Origin: Campylobacteraceae bacterium
GTDB taxonomy: Bacteria > Campylobacterota > Campylobacteria > Campylobacterales > Sulfurovaceae
DNA: 38,853 nucleotides
Assembly (NCBI GenBank): GCA_026994745.1
Contig: JALWPZ010000245.1
Location: 1 to 38,853, forward strand
Reading direction: 5' to 3'
Position numbers and translations under genes: made by a program. Positions 32,167 to 38,493 of this stretch are shown in pieces (position 1 is the stretch's first letter; every line of letters starts with the position of its first letter). Under the pieces are notes generated by a model that saw only the letters and a list, made by a program, of their open reading frames with translations, ran no database searches and was not told where the DNA came from.

Positions 32167-32696
32167 CTTCTCCCTTCGATCCGCTCCACCAAAATCCCCT
32201 GCACCCAGGCGCCCAGAACGATGTAGAGGGAGAGGAAAACCGTGAAAGCCCAGCCGAAGTAGTGGATCATGATGGGCAGCAACGGGATCTTCACCGCCCG
32301 GGCGTAAAAGAACGCGGCGATGTATCCGTCGCGCAGTCCATGCTTGCGCAGATCCTCGATCATGGGATACCAGGCGTACATGGGCCCATGACTGAGGATC
32401 CCGGCCGTCAGGGCGATTCCCCACCCTTTGAGCCCCCCTTCTTCCCCCAGGTGCTTCGCCAGCTTCCTCGGATCCAGCCAATAGTGCAGCGCGGCGGTGA
32501 AAAAGACTACCACCCCCAGGATAGGAAGGATCTCCTCCAGAACCCCCAGAGACACCTTCGCCGCCTCCATGGTCTTTTCCGGCGAGAGAAGAGCGAGGAC
32601 CCCATAGAGCACGAGAACCGCCAGAAAGGTTTTCAGGCCACGCCAATGGAATCTTCGTTGTTTGGGAGAATCTACCGGAGCCACTGGATACTCCAC
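32163..32696 (-). CDS. Permease half, COG0701/DUF318 type (C-terminal half)
   Basis: 177 residues from a GTG start. About five membrane helices: residues 21-40, 47-69, 91-108, 122-145 and 148-170. The sequence GILSHGPMYAWYPMIEDLRKHG, with Gly/Pro in a membrane segment, is typical of the COG0701 predicted permeases, which elsewhere are single proteins of 300 or more residues. It overlaps the preceding gene by 25 bp in another frame, so the two products likely assemble as one transporter. The substrate is unknown. The start is uncertain; a second in-frame GTG lies 12 bp downstream. Confidence 0.8.
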   Translation of the reverse strand: MEYPVAPVDSPKQRRFHWRGLKTFLAVLVLYGVLALLSPEKTMEAAKVSLGVLEEILPILGVVVFFTAALHYWLDPRKLAKHLGEEGGLKGWGIALTAGILSHGPMYAWYPMIEDLRKHGLRDGYIAAFFYARAVKIPLLPIMIHYFGWAFTVFLSLYIVLGAWVQGILVERIEGRS

Positions 32697-33103
32697 ACCG
32701 TGGCCACCGCCACCAGGATCGTGAAGAGAAAGGCCAGCACGTTGCGCAGCACGGTGAACCGCACCCCAAGAACCTCCGCCTCCAGGGGCAGCTGCACCAC
32801 CCCCAGGGTGACCCAGGCCAGGATAAAGGCCGCCACTGCGTAGAGGCTGATCCCCTCCTGCAGCAGCTCCCCGCCCAGGATGTAACTGATCAGCGCCTGC
32901 CCCACGGCGATCCCTCCGGCGACGGTCCCCACCAGGGTATCCCGGACCGCATCCCCACTGAACAACGAGGCCAGCATCTCCTTGTTGACAAAGGCCTGGA
33001 AGATCCCCACCAGACCGACGATCGCCAACATCATCGGCATCAGCGAAAGGATCCCGATGGCCGCCTTTTTCAGCTCCTTTCGGTAGCTTCGCCGCTCGTT
33101 CAC
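32672..33103 (-). CDS. Permease half, COG0701/DUF318 type (N-terminal half)
   Basis: 143 residues with about four membrane helices (roughly 14-37, 48-70, 78-96, 118-140). The motif GTVAGGIAVGQALISYILGG and AAFILAWVTLGVVQLP, including a glycine-rich repeat and a polar/Pro break, resemble the first half of COG0701 permeases. GTG at 33103 overlaps the aroE TGA as GTGA, with GGGAGG 8 nt upstream; an in-frame ATG 24 bp earlier inside aroE is less likely. It is followed, overlapping, by the second half. Confidence 0.8.
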   Translation of the reverse strand: MNERRSYRKELKKAAIGILSLMPMMLAIVGLVGIFQAFVNKEMLASLFSGDAVRDTLVGTVAGGIAVGQALISYILGGELLQEGISLYAVAAFILAWVTLGVVQLPLEAEVLGVRFTVLRNVLAFLFTILVAVATVWSIQWLR

Positions 33104-33894
33104 AAAGAGAGGGCCTCCCGCATCCAACGCTCTACCTCCTCAAGACGATATCGTCCATCGGTGAAACGATCGAAAGCCAAGACCCCCTGCTGCAGAAGCA
33201 TTTCGCTCCCATCTCGGGCGGGGATCCCCCGCTCCGTCGCCAGTTTCAAAAAAGGGGTCTGCCGGCCATAGATCACATCCACGACCCCATGGGCCCCTTC
33301 CAGTACCTTTTCTAGAATCTCCATGGGAGCCGGCAGGTTTTCGTCCTTCAGCCCCGCCGAGCTCATATTGACCACCAATTCGCAGGAACGCGGAGGAAAA
33401 TCCTCCCAGGTATGGGTCTCGAAACCCGCTTCCCGAAACGCTTGCAGTCGTCCCGGGCTGCGATTGAGGATCGTCACCCGGTATCCCGCGTCCCGCAGCA
33501 CCGCCGCCGTCGCCCTAGCCGTTCCCCCCGCACCCAGGAAGAGAACCTCTCTGCCCGGCAGATCCGCGATGGCACGCAGAAAGCCGGGGGCGTCGGTGTT
33601 GTATCCGTGCAATCCTCCCTCCCGCTTCACGATGGTATTGACCGCCCCCACTTTCCGGGCAAAGTCGTCCAAGCGATCGCAGGCCCGGTAGGCCGCCTCC
33701 TTGTGGGGAACGGTGACATTGACCCCCCGCAGCCCCAGGGACAGGAACCGCTCCCGAAGCTCCTCCCCCCGGACCAACCGATAGCATCCGTAGCATCCGG
33801 GATGGCCCAGCTTTCGGAAGGCGTAGTTGTGCATCATCGGGGATTTGGAGTGATCCACTGGATCGCCGAAGATCGCGAAGAGTTCTTTGGTCAT
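33100..33894 (-). CDS. aroE: Shikimate dehydrogenase
   Basis: NADPH-dependent reduction of 3-dehydroshikimate to shikimate. 264 residues. Seen: FAIFGDPVDHSKSPMMHN, the catalytic lysine in NVTVPHKEAAY, NTDAPGFLRA, the nucleotide loop FLGAGGTARATA, NRSPGRL and a C-terminal SEMLLQQGVLAF. First gene of aroE-permease N-permease C. A weak CATAAT -10 may lie at 33937-33942. Confidence 0.96.
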   Translation of the reverse strand: MTKELFAIFGDPVDHSKSPMMHNYAFRKLGHPGCYGCYRLVRGEELRERFLSLGLRGVNVTVPHKEAAYRACDRLDDFARKVGAVNTIVKREGGLHGYNTDAPGFLRAIADLPGREVLFLGAGGTARATAAVLRDAGYRVTILNRSPGRLQAFREAGFETHTWEDFPPRSCELVVNMSSAGLKDENLPAPMEILEKVLEGAHGVVDVIYGRQTPFLKLATERGIPARDGSEMLLQQGVLAFDRFTDGRYRLEEVERWMREALSL

Positions 33895-33989
33895 ACAACC
33901 GCTCCTTGGTTCAAAGAGGAATGAAGCTCGTGGAGTATTATGGGAAAAAGGTGCTTTAGGTTGGATTTTGAAACTCTAGGCCACTCTTC

Positions 33990-34814
33990 TCATTTGGCAA
34001 GAGGATGGGCTTTGAGATACTCTTCCCGCTTTTTCACACTCCCCAGCTTGGTATAGATCTGGGTCGTCGCCATACTGGAGTGGCCCAGCAGCTCACTGAC
34101 GTCGGAGATCCGCGCCCCATGTTCCAGCAGGTGGGTGGCGAAGGAGTGGCGCAACTGGTGAGGGGTCGCCTTGATTCCCCGGGCTTTGAAGAGTTTCCCC
34201 ACGCGGTAACGCAGCTGCGAGGCGTTCATGGGAACGCCTCCCTTTTCGAAGAGATATCGTCCCTGGGGATAGAGAGCGAGATACTCCTCCATCGCACGAA
34301 CGACCGGGGACGGCACCGGAAGTTGGCGGCTTTTCCCACCTTTTCCGTGGATCAGTATCCAATCCTTCCCGACCCGGTCCCGCTCCAGTCCGGCGATCTC
34401 TCCGATCCGCAGCCCCAATCCGTAGAGCAATAGCAGCAAGAGCCGCTCCATGGGATCCGCTGCCTCCAGAACCTCGAAGATGTACTCCTCCTCCAGAGGC
34501 TTGGGCAGGGTCTTGGGGACCTTCACCGACTCCGCCCCTTCCAGCTCCAGGTCGATCCCCCGCTGCTCGTTGAGATACCGGACGAAGGAACGTACGGCAC
34601 TGAGCTTCTTCGCCACGGTCCGCTTGCTGTTGGCGGCGATCACCCGACGGAAGGGGAGGATCTCCAGCACCCAGCGATCCTTTTCCTTCGTCAGCCGGGA
34701 ATGCTCCACCATCTGCCGAAGGGGGATCTCGTAGGTCTTGACCGTCTCTTCGCTGTATCCCCGGATCTGGAAGAGGTAGTCGAGAAAGTCGTCGACGAGT
34801 TCGGAGAGATTCAT
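33990..34814 (-). CDS. Tyrosine recombinase, XerC/XerD-like
   Basis: 274 residues. N-terminal SAM-like core-binding domain (about 1-95) and C-terminal catalytic domain with every active-site residue: Arg136 (LGLRIGEI), Lys158 (HGKGGKSR), His219-x-x-Arg222 (HQLRHSFATHLL), His245 (LLGHSS) and nucleophile Tyr254 (TQIYTKL). It resolves chromosome dimers if it is the Xer protein. The single epsilonproteobacterial recombinase XerH is usually longer, near 350 residues, so this may be a second recombinase. No dif-like site is evident nearby. Its upstream 350 bp is packed with repeats. Confidence 0.92.
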   Translation of the reverse strand: MNLSELVDDFLDYLFQIRGYSEETVKTYEIPLRQMVEHSRLTKEKDRWVLEILPFRRVIAANSKRTVAKKLSAVRSFVRYLNEQRGIDLELEGAESVKVPKTLPKPLEEEYIFEVLEAADPMERLLLLLLYGLGLRIGEIAGLERDRVGKDWILIHGKGGKSRQLPVPSPVVRAMEEYLALYPQGRYLFEKGGVPMNASQLRYRVGKLFKARGIKATPHQLRHSFATHLLEHGARISDVSELLGHSSMATTQIYTKLGSVKKREEYLKAHPLAK

Positions 34815-34831
34815 CGGAATCTCCGGTTTCG

Positions 34832-34859
34832 AGTGAGGAGGGAGAAGAGAGGAGTGAGC
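34832..34859. repeat. Heptad array: GAGTGAG GAGGGAG AAGAGAG GAGTGAG
   Basis: Four 7-bp units, 18 bp upstream of the recombinase ATG. The unit is the same as that of the rsmG array (GGAGTGA). Confidence 0.55.
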
Positions 34860-34884
34860 ATCCGAGAGCGAAAGCTACGCTTCC

Positions 34885-34919
34885 GAATGGTGAATGGTGA
34901 ATGATGAATAGTGAATGAT
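34885..34919. repeat. Heptad array: GAATGGT x2, GAATGAT, GAATAGT, GAATGAT
   Basis: Five 7-bp units with GAAT invariant. On the minus strand the unit reads ATTCACC/ATTCACT, matching the TTCACGA/TTCACTA units at the end of dxs. Confidence 0.7.
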
Positions 34920-34982
34920 TTCGGTTTGTGTTGCTTAGGAACGCTTTTTTTCAAAAAAAGGATAGAGCCCGAAACAGTATGC

Positions 34983-35010
34983 TGACGACTGACGACTAAC
35001 GACTGACGAC
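34983..35010. repeat. Heptad array: TGACGAC x2, TAACGAC, TGACGAC
   Basis: Four 7-bp units with one substitution, followed directly by TTTTTTT. Confidence 0.75.
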
Positions 35011-35019
35011 TTTTTTTAT

Positions 35020-35065
35020 GGAGGCGGGACTTCAGTCCCGCATTGCAGGGCTGAAGCCCTGTCCC
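35020..35065. repeat. Inverted pair of REP-like hairpins (REPIN/BIME-like)
   Basis: GGAG (35020-35023) is followed at once by the perfect hairpin GCGGGACT-TC-AGTCCCGC (35024-35041). Four bases later comes CAGGGCT-GA-AGCCCTG (35046-35061). Read on the opposite strand the second is GGGA then CAGGGCT-TC-AGCCCTG, so the two are related and inverted, sharing the core CTTCAG. A GTAG/GGAG tetranucleotide 5' of a hairpin is the signature of REP elements mobilised by RAYT (TnpA-REP) transposases. No RAYT gene is in the window. Confidence 0.65.
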
Positions 35066-35092
35066 CAATGACCAATGACCAATGACCAATGA
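35065..35092. repeat. Heptad array: CCAATGA x4
   Basis: Four identical 7-bp units beginning right at the end of the second REP-like hairpin. The most regular array in the window together with the next. Confidence 0.85.
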
Positions 35093-35112
35093 CGATACCG
35101 AAGGTGACAAAC

Positions 35113-35140
35113 CTTGCGACTTGCGACTTGCGACTTGCGA
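35113..35140. repeat. Heptad array: CTTGCGA x4
   Basis: Four identical 7-bp units ending 20 bp after... downstream of miaB's stop codon side (35161). Opposite strand unit TCGCAAG. Confidence 0.85.
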
Positions 35141-35160
35141 CTGCACCCATGGTGCCAGAC

Positions 35161-36462
35161 TCAAACAATCTCTCCTTCGAGAGAGCGGCGCATCGCCTTG
35201 ATGATCCTGACCGGAACGATACGTCCCAAGAGCTCCTCGCTCCCCTCCACACTGACCAGGCGGCCATCCTCGGCACGGCCAGCGACCCTGCCTCCCGGGC
35301 GGAGTTCCTCGAAGTAAACCTCCTTGATCTTCCCCTCCTGCTGGGCCATCAACTCGTCCACGATCTCGTCGTGACGGCTCTGCAGCCGCTTCAGACGCTC
35401 CGCCGCCACCTCTTCGGAAACCTGATCCTCGTACTCCGCCGCGGCGGTATGGGGGCGAGGGGAGTAACGAAAGCTAAAAAGCTGCTCGAAGCGGACCGCC
35501 TCCAGCACCTCCATCGTATCGGTGAAATCCTCTTCGGTCTCGCCGGGAAAGCCCACGATGATGTCGGTAGAGATCGCCGCGTCGGGGACCAAGTCCCGGA
35601 TCCGGGCGCAGCGGTTCAGGAACCACTCTTTGGTGTACCCCCGCTTCATTCGCTGCAAGAGTCGGGTCGAGCCGCTCTGTAAAGGAACGTGGATCTGGGG
35701 ACAGATTTTGGGATTGGCGGCGAACTCCTCCAAAAATTCGTCATCCATATGCAGGGGATGGGGGGATTGGAAGCGGATCCGTTCCAACCCCTCCACCCCA
35801 CTGACCTTCCGCAACAACTCCGTGAACTTGGAAACCTCGTCCTCCCCGGCACTGAAACGTCGACCGTAGTTGTTGACGTTCTGTCCTAGGAGGATCACCT
35901 CTTTGGCCCCCGTCGCCACGGCCCGCTCCACCTCTCGAAGGATCAGATCGCTGGGGATGGAGATCTCCTCCCCCCGGGTGGCGGGGACGATGCAGAAGGT
36001 ACACTGCTTGTCGCAGCCGATGGAGATGTTGACCATCGCCTTGTAGGGGTTGGAGCGATACTCCCCGAAAGGGTAGGTGCTCTCGTCATGGTCGATCTCC
36101 ACCTCCACGGCGTGGGGGGTCTGCAGGACCTTGGTGATCTTGGAGACGTTGCGGGCTCCCAGGACGAAATCCACATAGGGAGCCCGTAGGATGATCTCCT
36201 CCCCCAGATGGCTGGCGGTGCATCCCGTCACCCCGATCTTCGCTCCCTCTTTCCGCCGTTTTCGGAAATGCCCGATCTCGGAGAAGAGCTTGGCCACCGG
36301 CTTTTCTCGCACGGAGCAGGTGTTGATGATCAGGAGATCCGCCTCTTCCATCCGATCCGTCAGCTCGTAGTTCTCCCTGGCCCCCAACTCGGCGACGATG
36401 TGTTCGCTGTCGCGCACGTTCATGGCACAGCCGAGGGTTTCGATGTAGAGTTTCTTGCTCAT
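35161..36462 (-). CDS. miaB: tRNA-2-methylthio-N6-dimethylallyladenosine synthase MiaB
   Basis: Radical-SAM methylthiotransferase acting on A37 of tRNAs that read UNN codons. About 433 residues: UPF0004 domain with cysteines in [23 protein letters not shown] and GVTGCTASH (auxiliary 4Fe-4S), the radical-SAM CxxxCxxC motif CDKQCTFC followed by IVPATRGEE, and the C-terminal TRAM domain. ATG at 36462 ([15 protein letters not shown]) fits family starts. A GTG at 36474 overlapping the upstream TGA (GTGA) is the alternative and would favour coupling to the HP0268-like gene. Confidence 0.96.
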   Translation of the reverse strand: MSKKLYIETLGCAMNVRDSEHIVAELGARENYELTDRMEEADLLIINTCSVREKPVAKLFSEIGHFRKRRKEGAKIGVTGCTASHLGEEIILRAPYVDFVLGARNVSKITKVLQTPHAVEVEIDHDESTYPFGEYRSNPYKAMVNISIGCDKQCTFCIVPATRGEEISIPSDLILREVERAVATGAKEVILLGQNVNNYGRRFSAGEDEVSKFTELLRKVSGVEGLERIRFQSPHPLHMDDEFLEEFAANPKICPQIHVPLQSGSTRLLQRMKRGYTKEWFLNRCARIRDLVPDAAISTDIIVGFPGETEEDFTDTMEVLEAVRFEQLFSFRYSPRPHTAAAEYEDQVSEEVAAERLKRLQSRHDEIVDELMAQQEGKIKEVYFEELRPGGRVAGRAEDGRLVSVEGSEELLGRIVPVRIIKAMRRSLEGEIV

Positions 36463-36470
36463 GGGAGTCG

Positions 36471-36713
36471 TCACTGCTGGACGATGTGGACCTCGTAGAT
36501 GTACTCGTCGTCGTTCAGGCCATACTTGACCTCCCGCATATAGACGTTGTATCCCTCCTCCTCGAAGTGCTCGATCATCGCCTTCAGGTCCTTGTGGGAA
36601 TTCTCCCGGTCGAAATAGAAGATCGATTTCTGGGGGAGCATCTCCTCCAGTTTGCTCAGTTCGATGGTCTTGGGCCGTGCTTTCAGCGTCGTTCGTGCCA
36701 GTTTCAATTTCAT
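36471..36713 (-). CDS. HP0268-family small protein
   Basis: 80 residues, [20 protein letters not shown]…, with the central [36 protein letters not shown] and a terminal YEVHIV strand. Length and pattern match Helicobacter pylori HP0268, a Campylobacterota-specific protein reported to have nuclease activity, which also neighbours miaB (HP0269). GGAAGG precedes the ATG. First gene of the pair with miaB, divergent from nusA. The nuclease role is inferred from the family only. Confidence 0.88.
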   Translation of the reverse strand: MKLKLARTTLKARPKTIELSKLEEMLPQKSIFYFDRENSHKDLKAMIEHFEEEGYNVYMREVKYGLNDDEYIYEVHIVQQ

Positions 36714-36730
36714 GCTTCCTTCCCTTTTCT

Positions 36731-36744
36731 CCCGACTTTTCGGG
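36731..36744 (-). other. Leader hairpin CCCGA-AAAG-TCGGG before the HP0268-like gene
   Basis: A 5-bp stem with 4-nt loop between the putative -10 and the ribosome-binding site of the HP0268-like gene. Possible mRNA-stability or translation element; no T-tract for termination. Confidence 0.3.
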
Positions 36745-36768
36745 CTCTGCGTCTCTCTATTTATTTTG

Positions 36769-36774
36769 ATTATA
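36769..36774 (-). promoter_or_regulatory. Probable -10 box for HP0268-like gene and miaB
   Basis: The minus strand reads AAGTATAATCAAAA, a perfect TATAAT about 55 nt before the ATG, in the divergent gap with nusA. Confidence 0.55.
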
Positions 36775-36802
36775 CTTTATTTTTAGTAAAGCTGAGGTTA
36801 GA

Positions 36803-36808
36803 TATAAT
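36803..36808 (+). promoter_or_regulatory. Probable -10 box for nusA
   Basis: TTAGATATAATGGAC, a perfect TATAAT with T-rich upstream tracts (TTTATTTTTAG). It predicts a leader of about 100 nt before the nusA ATG. Confidence 0.6.
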
Positions 36809-36914
36809 GGACTTCTCCAAAAAATGAACGATCCCGCACGAAAAGTAACTCCCTGAGAAGATTTCGCGAAGATAAAGTGCCGGAAAGCAGAACGAATAGG
36901 AAAAGGAAAACAGT

Positions 36915-38048
36915 ATGCAAAAGATCCTCTCGATCATCGAATCGATCGCCCACGAAAAGAATCTCTCCGTCGACAGCGCCATGGAAGCCTTCAAAGAGGC
37001 GTTGATCAACACCGCCAAGCGTCTGGTGGGCGAAGAGGGAAGCTACGAAGTGGAGATCGACAACGATGAACAGGATTACCACATCTACAAGGTCCTCACC
37101 GTCGTCCCCGACGGAGATCCCCGGCTGGAGGAGGATCCCGACAGCTACATCTCCGTGGAGGAGGCGAAGGAGTACGATCCCGAGATCGAGCCCGGAGACA
37201 AGATCCGCAGCGAGATCCGCCTGGAGGAACATGGCCGAACCGCCGCCGCCAACCTCTTCCAGGAGCTGGAGTACCACATCCAGCGCCGGATCGAGCAGGA
37301 CCTTTTTGACAAATACAAGGCCAAGGTCGGCTCCATCATCATCGGGACCGTCACCCGGGTGGACGACGCAGGAAACACCTATGTGGAGATCGGGGAACTC
37401 AGCGGGATTCTCAGCCAACGCAACCGCATCAAGGGAGAAAGCTTCAAGACCGGCGACACGCTCAAGGCCCTGTTGCGCTACGTCTCCATCGATCCCAAAT
37501 ACGGGATGTACCTGGAACTGACCCGCACCGCCCCCAAGTTTCTCGAAGCCCTCATGGAGCGGGAGGTTCCCGAGATCCAGGACGGAGCCGTGGAGATCAT
37601 CGCCTCGGCCCGGATCCCCGGAGAGCGGGCCAAGGTCGCCCTGAAAAGCGATCGCCCCGACATCGATCCCATCGGGGCTGCCGTGGGACAGAAGGGGGTG
37701 CGGATCAACGCCGTCAGCGCCGAACTCTGCGGAGAGAACATCGACTGCATCGAATACTCCCCTATCCCCGAGATCTTCATCACCCGCGCCCTCTCCCCCG
37801 CTATCGTCCAGAGCGTGAGGATCGAGAACAACAACACCGCCGAGCAGAAGGCCATCGTAGACATCACCTCCGACCAGAAGGCCAAGGCCATCGGCAAAAG
37901 CGGGATCAATATCCGCCTCGCCTCTATGCTCACCAAGTATCAGATCGAGCTCAACGAGGTCGAAGGGGTCACCGAGCGTGCCCCGGAAGCCGGCAAGAAC
38001 CAGGAGAAGACCAAAGACCTCTCCGCCCTGGAAAACCTCTTCAAATAG
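36915..38048 (+). CDS. nusA: Transcription termination/antitermination factor NusA
   Basis: RNA-polymerase-bound elongation factor for pausing, termination and rRNA antitermination. 377 residues: N-terminal polymerase-binding domain (about 1-130), S1 domain (about 135-200, VGSIIIGTVTRVDDAGNTYVEIG), KH1 and KH2 (about 230-360, DPIGAAVGQKGVRINAVSAEL and DQKAKAIGKSGINIRLASMLT). It lacks the acidic C-terminal repeats of E. coli NusA, as usual outside gamma-proteobacteria. AAAAGGAAAAC precedes the ATG. Unlike many bacteria it is not followed by infB. Confidence 0.97.
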   Translation: MQKILSIIESIAHEKNLSVDSAMEAFKEALINTAKRLVGEEGSYEVEIDNDEQDYHIYKVLTVVPDGDPRLEEDPDSYISVEEAKEYDPEIEPGDKIRSEIRLEEHGRTAAANLFQELEYHIQRRIEQDLFDKYKAKVGSIIIGTVTRVDDAGNTYVEIGELSGILSQRNRIKGESFKTGDTLKALLRYVSIDPKYGMYLELTRTAPKFLEALMEREVPEIQDGAVEIIASARIPGERAKVALKSDRPDIDPIGAAVGQKGVRINAVSAELCGENIDCIEYSPIPEIFITRALSPAIVQSVRIENNNTAEQKAIVDITSDQKAKAIGKSGINIRLASMLTKYQIELNEVEGVTERAPEAGKNQEKTKDLSALENLFK

Positions 38049-38059
38049 GATCGAAATCG

Positions 38060-38079
38060 ATCGGGTCCCACGACCCGAT
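38060..38079 (+). terminator. Hairpin ATCGGGTC-CCAC-GACCCGAT after nusA
   Basis: A perfect 8-bp stem with 4-nt loop, 11 bp past the nusA stop. Only TT follows on the plus strand, so an intrinsic terminator is plausible but lacks a proper T-tract. Confidence 0.45.
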
Positions 38080-38140
38080 TCCATCCATCAAGCCGTTTCG
38101 GAAATACCCCTCCCATCGCTTTACATCCCCACTTTTGGAT

Positions 38141-38315
38141 TTTAACCCAAAATTTGCATTAGCCAGTACGCCATCTGCATCGATCATCGGCGGCATAGGC
38201 GATTCATCCAAAGCCTCGACGAACCATACAGGTGCGCCTACGTTTCGGCCGAACACCTCTGCACACCGAGCACCGACGCATCTGACGCACTTTCTACTGC
38301 GAAATTTGGGTTTAA
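38141..38315. repeat. Imperfect 17-bp terminal inverted repeats enclosing ~140 bp
   Basis: TTTAACCCAAAATTTGC (38141-38157) and the reverse complement of 38299-38315, TTAAACCCAAATTTCGC, agree at 14 of 17 positions. The enclosed DNA has no gene. It could be a small non-autonomous element, but I see no clear target-site duplication. Confidence 0.3.
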
Positions 38316-38493
38316 CAGAGAACTGAGCTTCGAGTCCTCATCAGCAGTAATGGTATGGAAGCATCACAGAGATGCCAGCGACTCCCATTCTTTTTCCTGC
38401 TGGGAGCAAGAGAGTGGGAAGCAATGAGATCCCTTCGGGGTTCCAAAAAAGCCATATGAACTGGGCAAGAGCCAATCACTCGTCAAAGAGAGC

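Larger units (their letters stand above)
34815..35160. other. Gene-free, repeat-packed stretch between the recombinase and miaB
   Basis: No credible gene. It holds five different period-7 arrays, an inverted pair of REP-like hairpins, a CTTTTTTT-C-AAAAAAAG palindrome near 34949 and a small AAGGT…ACCTT hairpin near 35101. Base composition is lower in GC than the flanking genes. Confidence 0.8.
38041..38337 (-). pseudogene. Open frame without a good start, possible gene remnant
   Basis: A minus-strand frame open from 38337 to a stop at 38041, with no ATG or SD; the only start-like codon is GTG at 38256. The translation is not low-complexity (RKCVRCVGARCAEVFGRN, DADGVLANANFGL, VKRWEGYFRNG) and has a CVRC…C cluster, so it may be the tail of a decayed gene. 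It overlaps the 3' end of nusA by 8 bp. I do not recognise it. Confidence 0.25.
38049..38493. other. Gene-poor stretch between nusA and the ABC permease
   Basis: 445 bp with lower GC and disordered codon character compared with its neighbours. It contains the hairpin at 38060-38079, an imperfect 17-bp inverted repeat at 38141-38157/38299-38315 and an open frame without a start. No promoter for the leftward permease lies here since that gene is read towards this stretch. Confidence 0.6.

Noticed and set aside
30805-34814. Genomic island or prophage fragment, suggested by the tyrosine recombinase
   Set aside because: Neighbours are housekeeping genes (gdhA, aroE, miaB) with matching composition; no phage or plasmid genes.
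34815-35160. dif/XerH recombination site beside the recombinase gene
   Set aside because: No ~28-bp pair of partial palindromic arms with an AT-rich 6-bp centre is seen; the palindromes present are REP-like or A/T-only.
38141-38315. Integron attC site
   Set aside because: Outer repeats lack the GTTRRRY/RYYYAAC core and there is no integrase or cassette array nearby.
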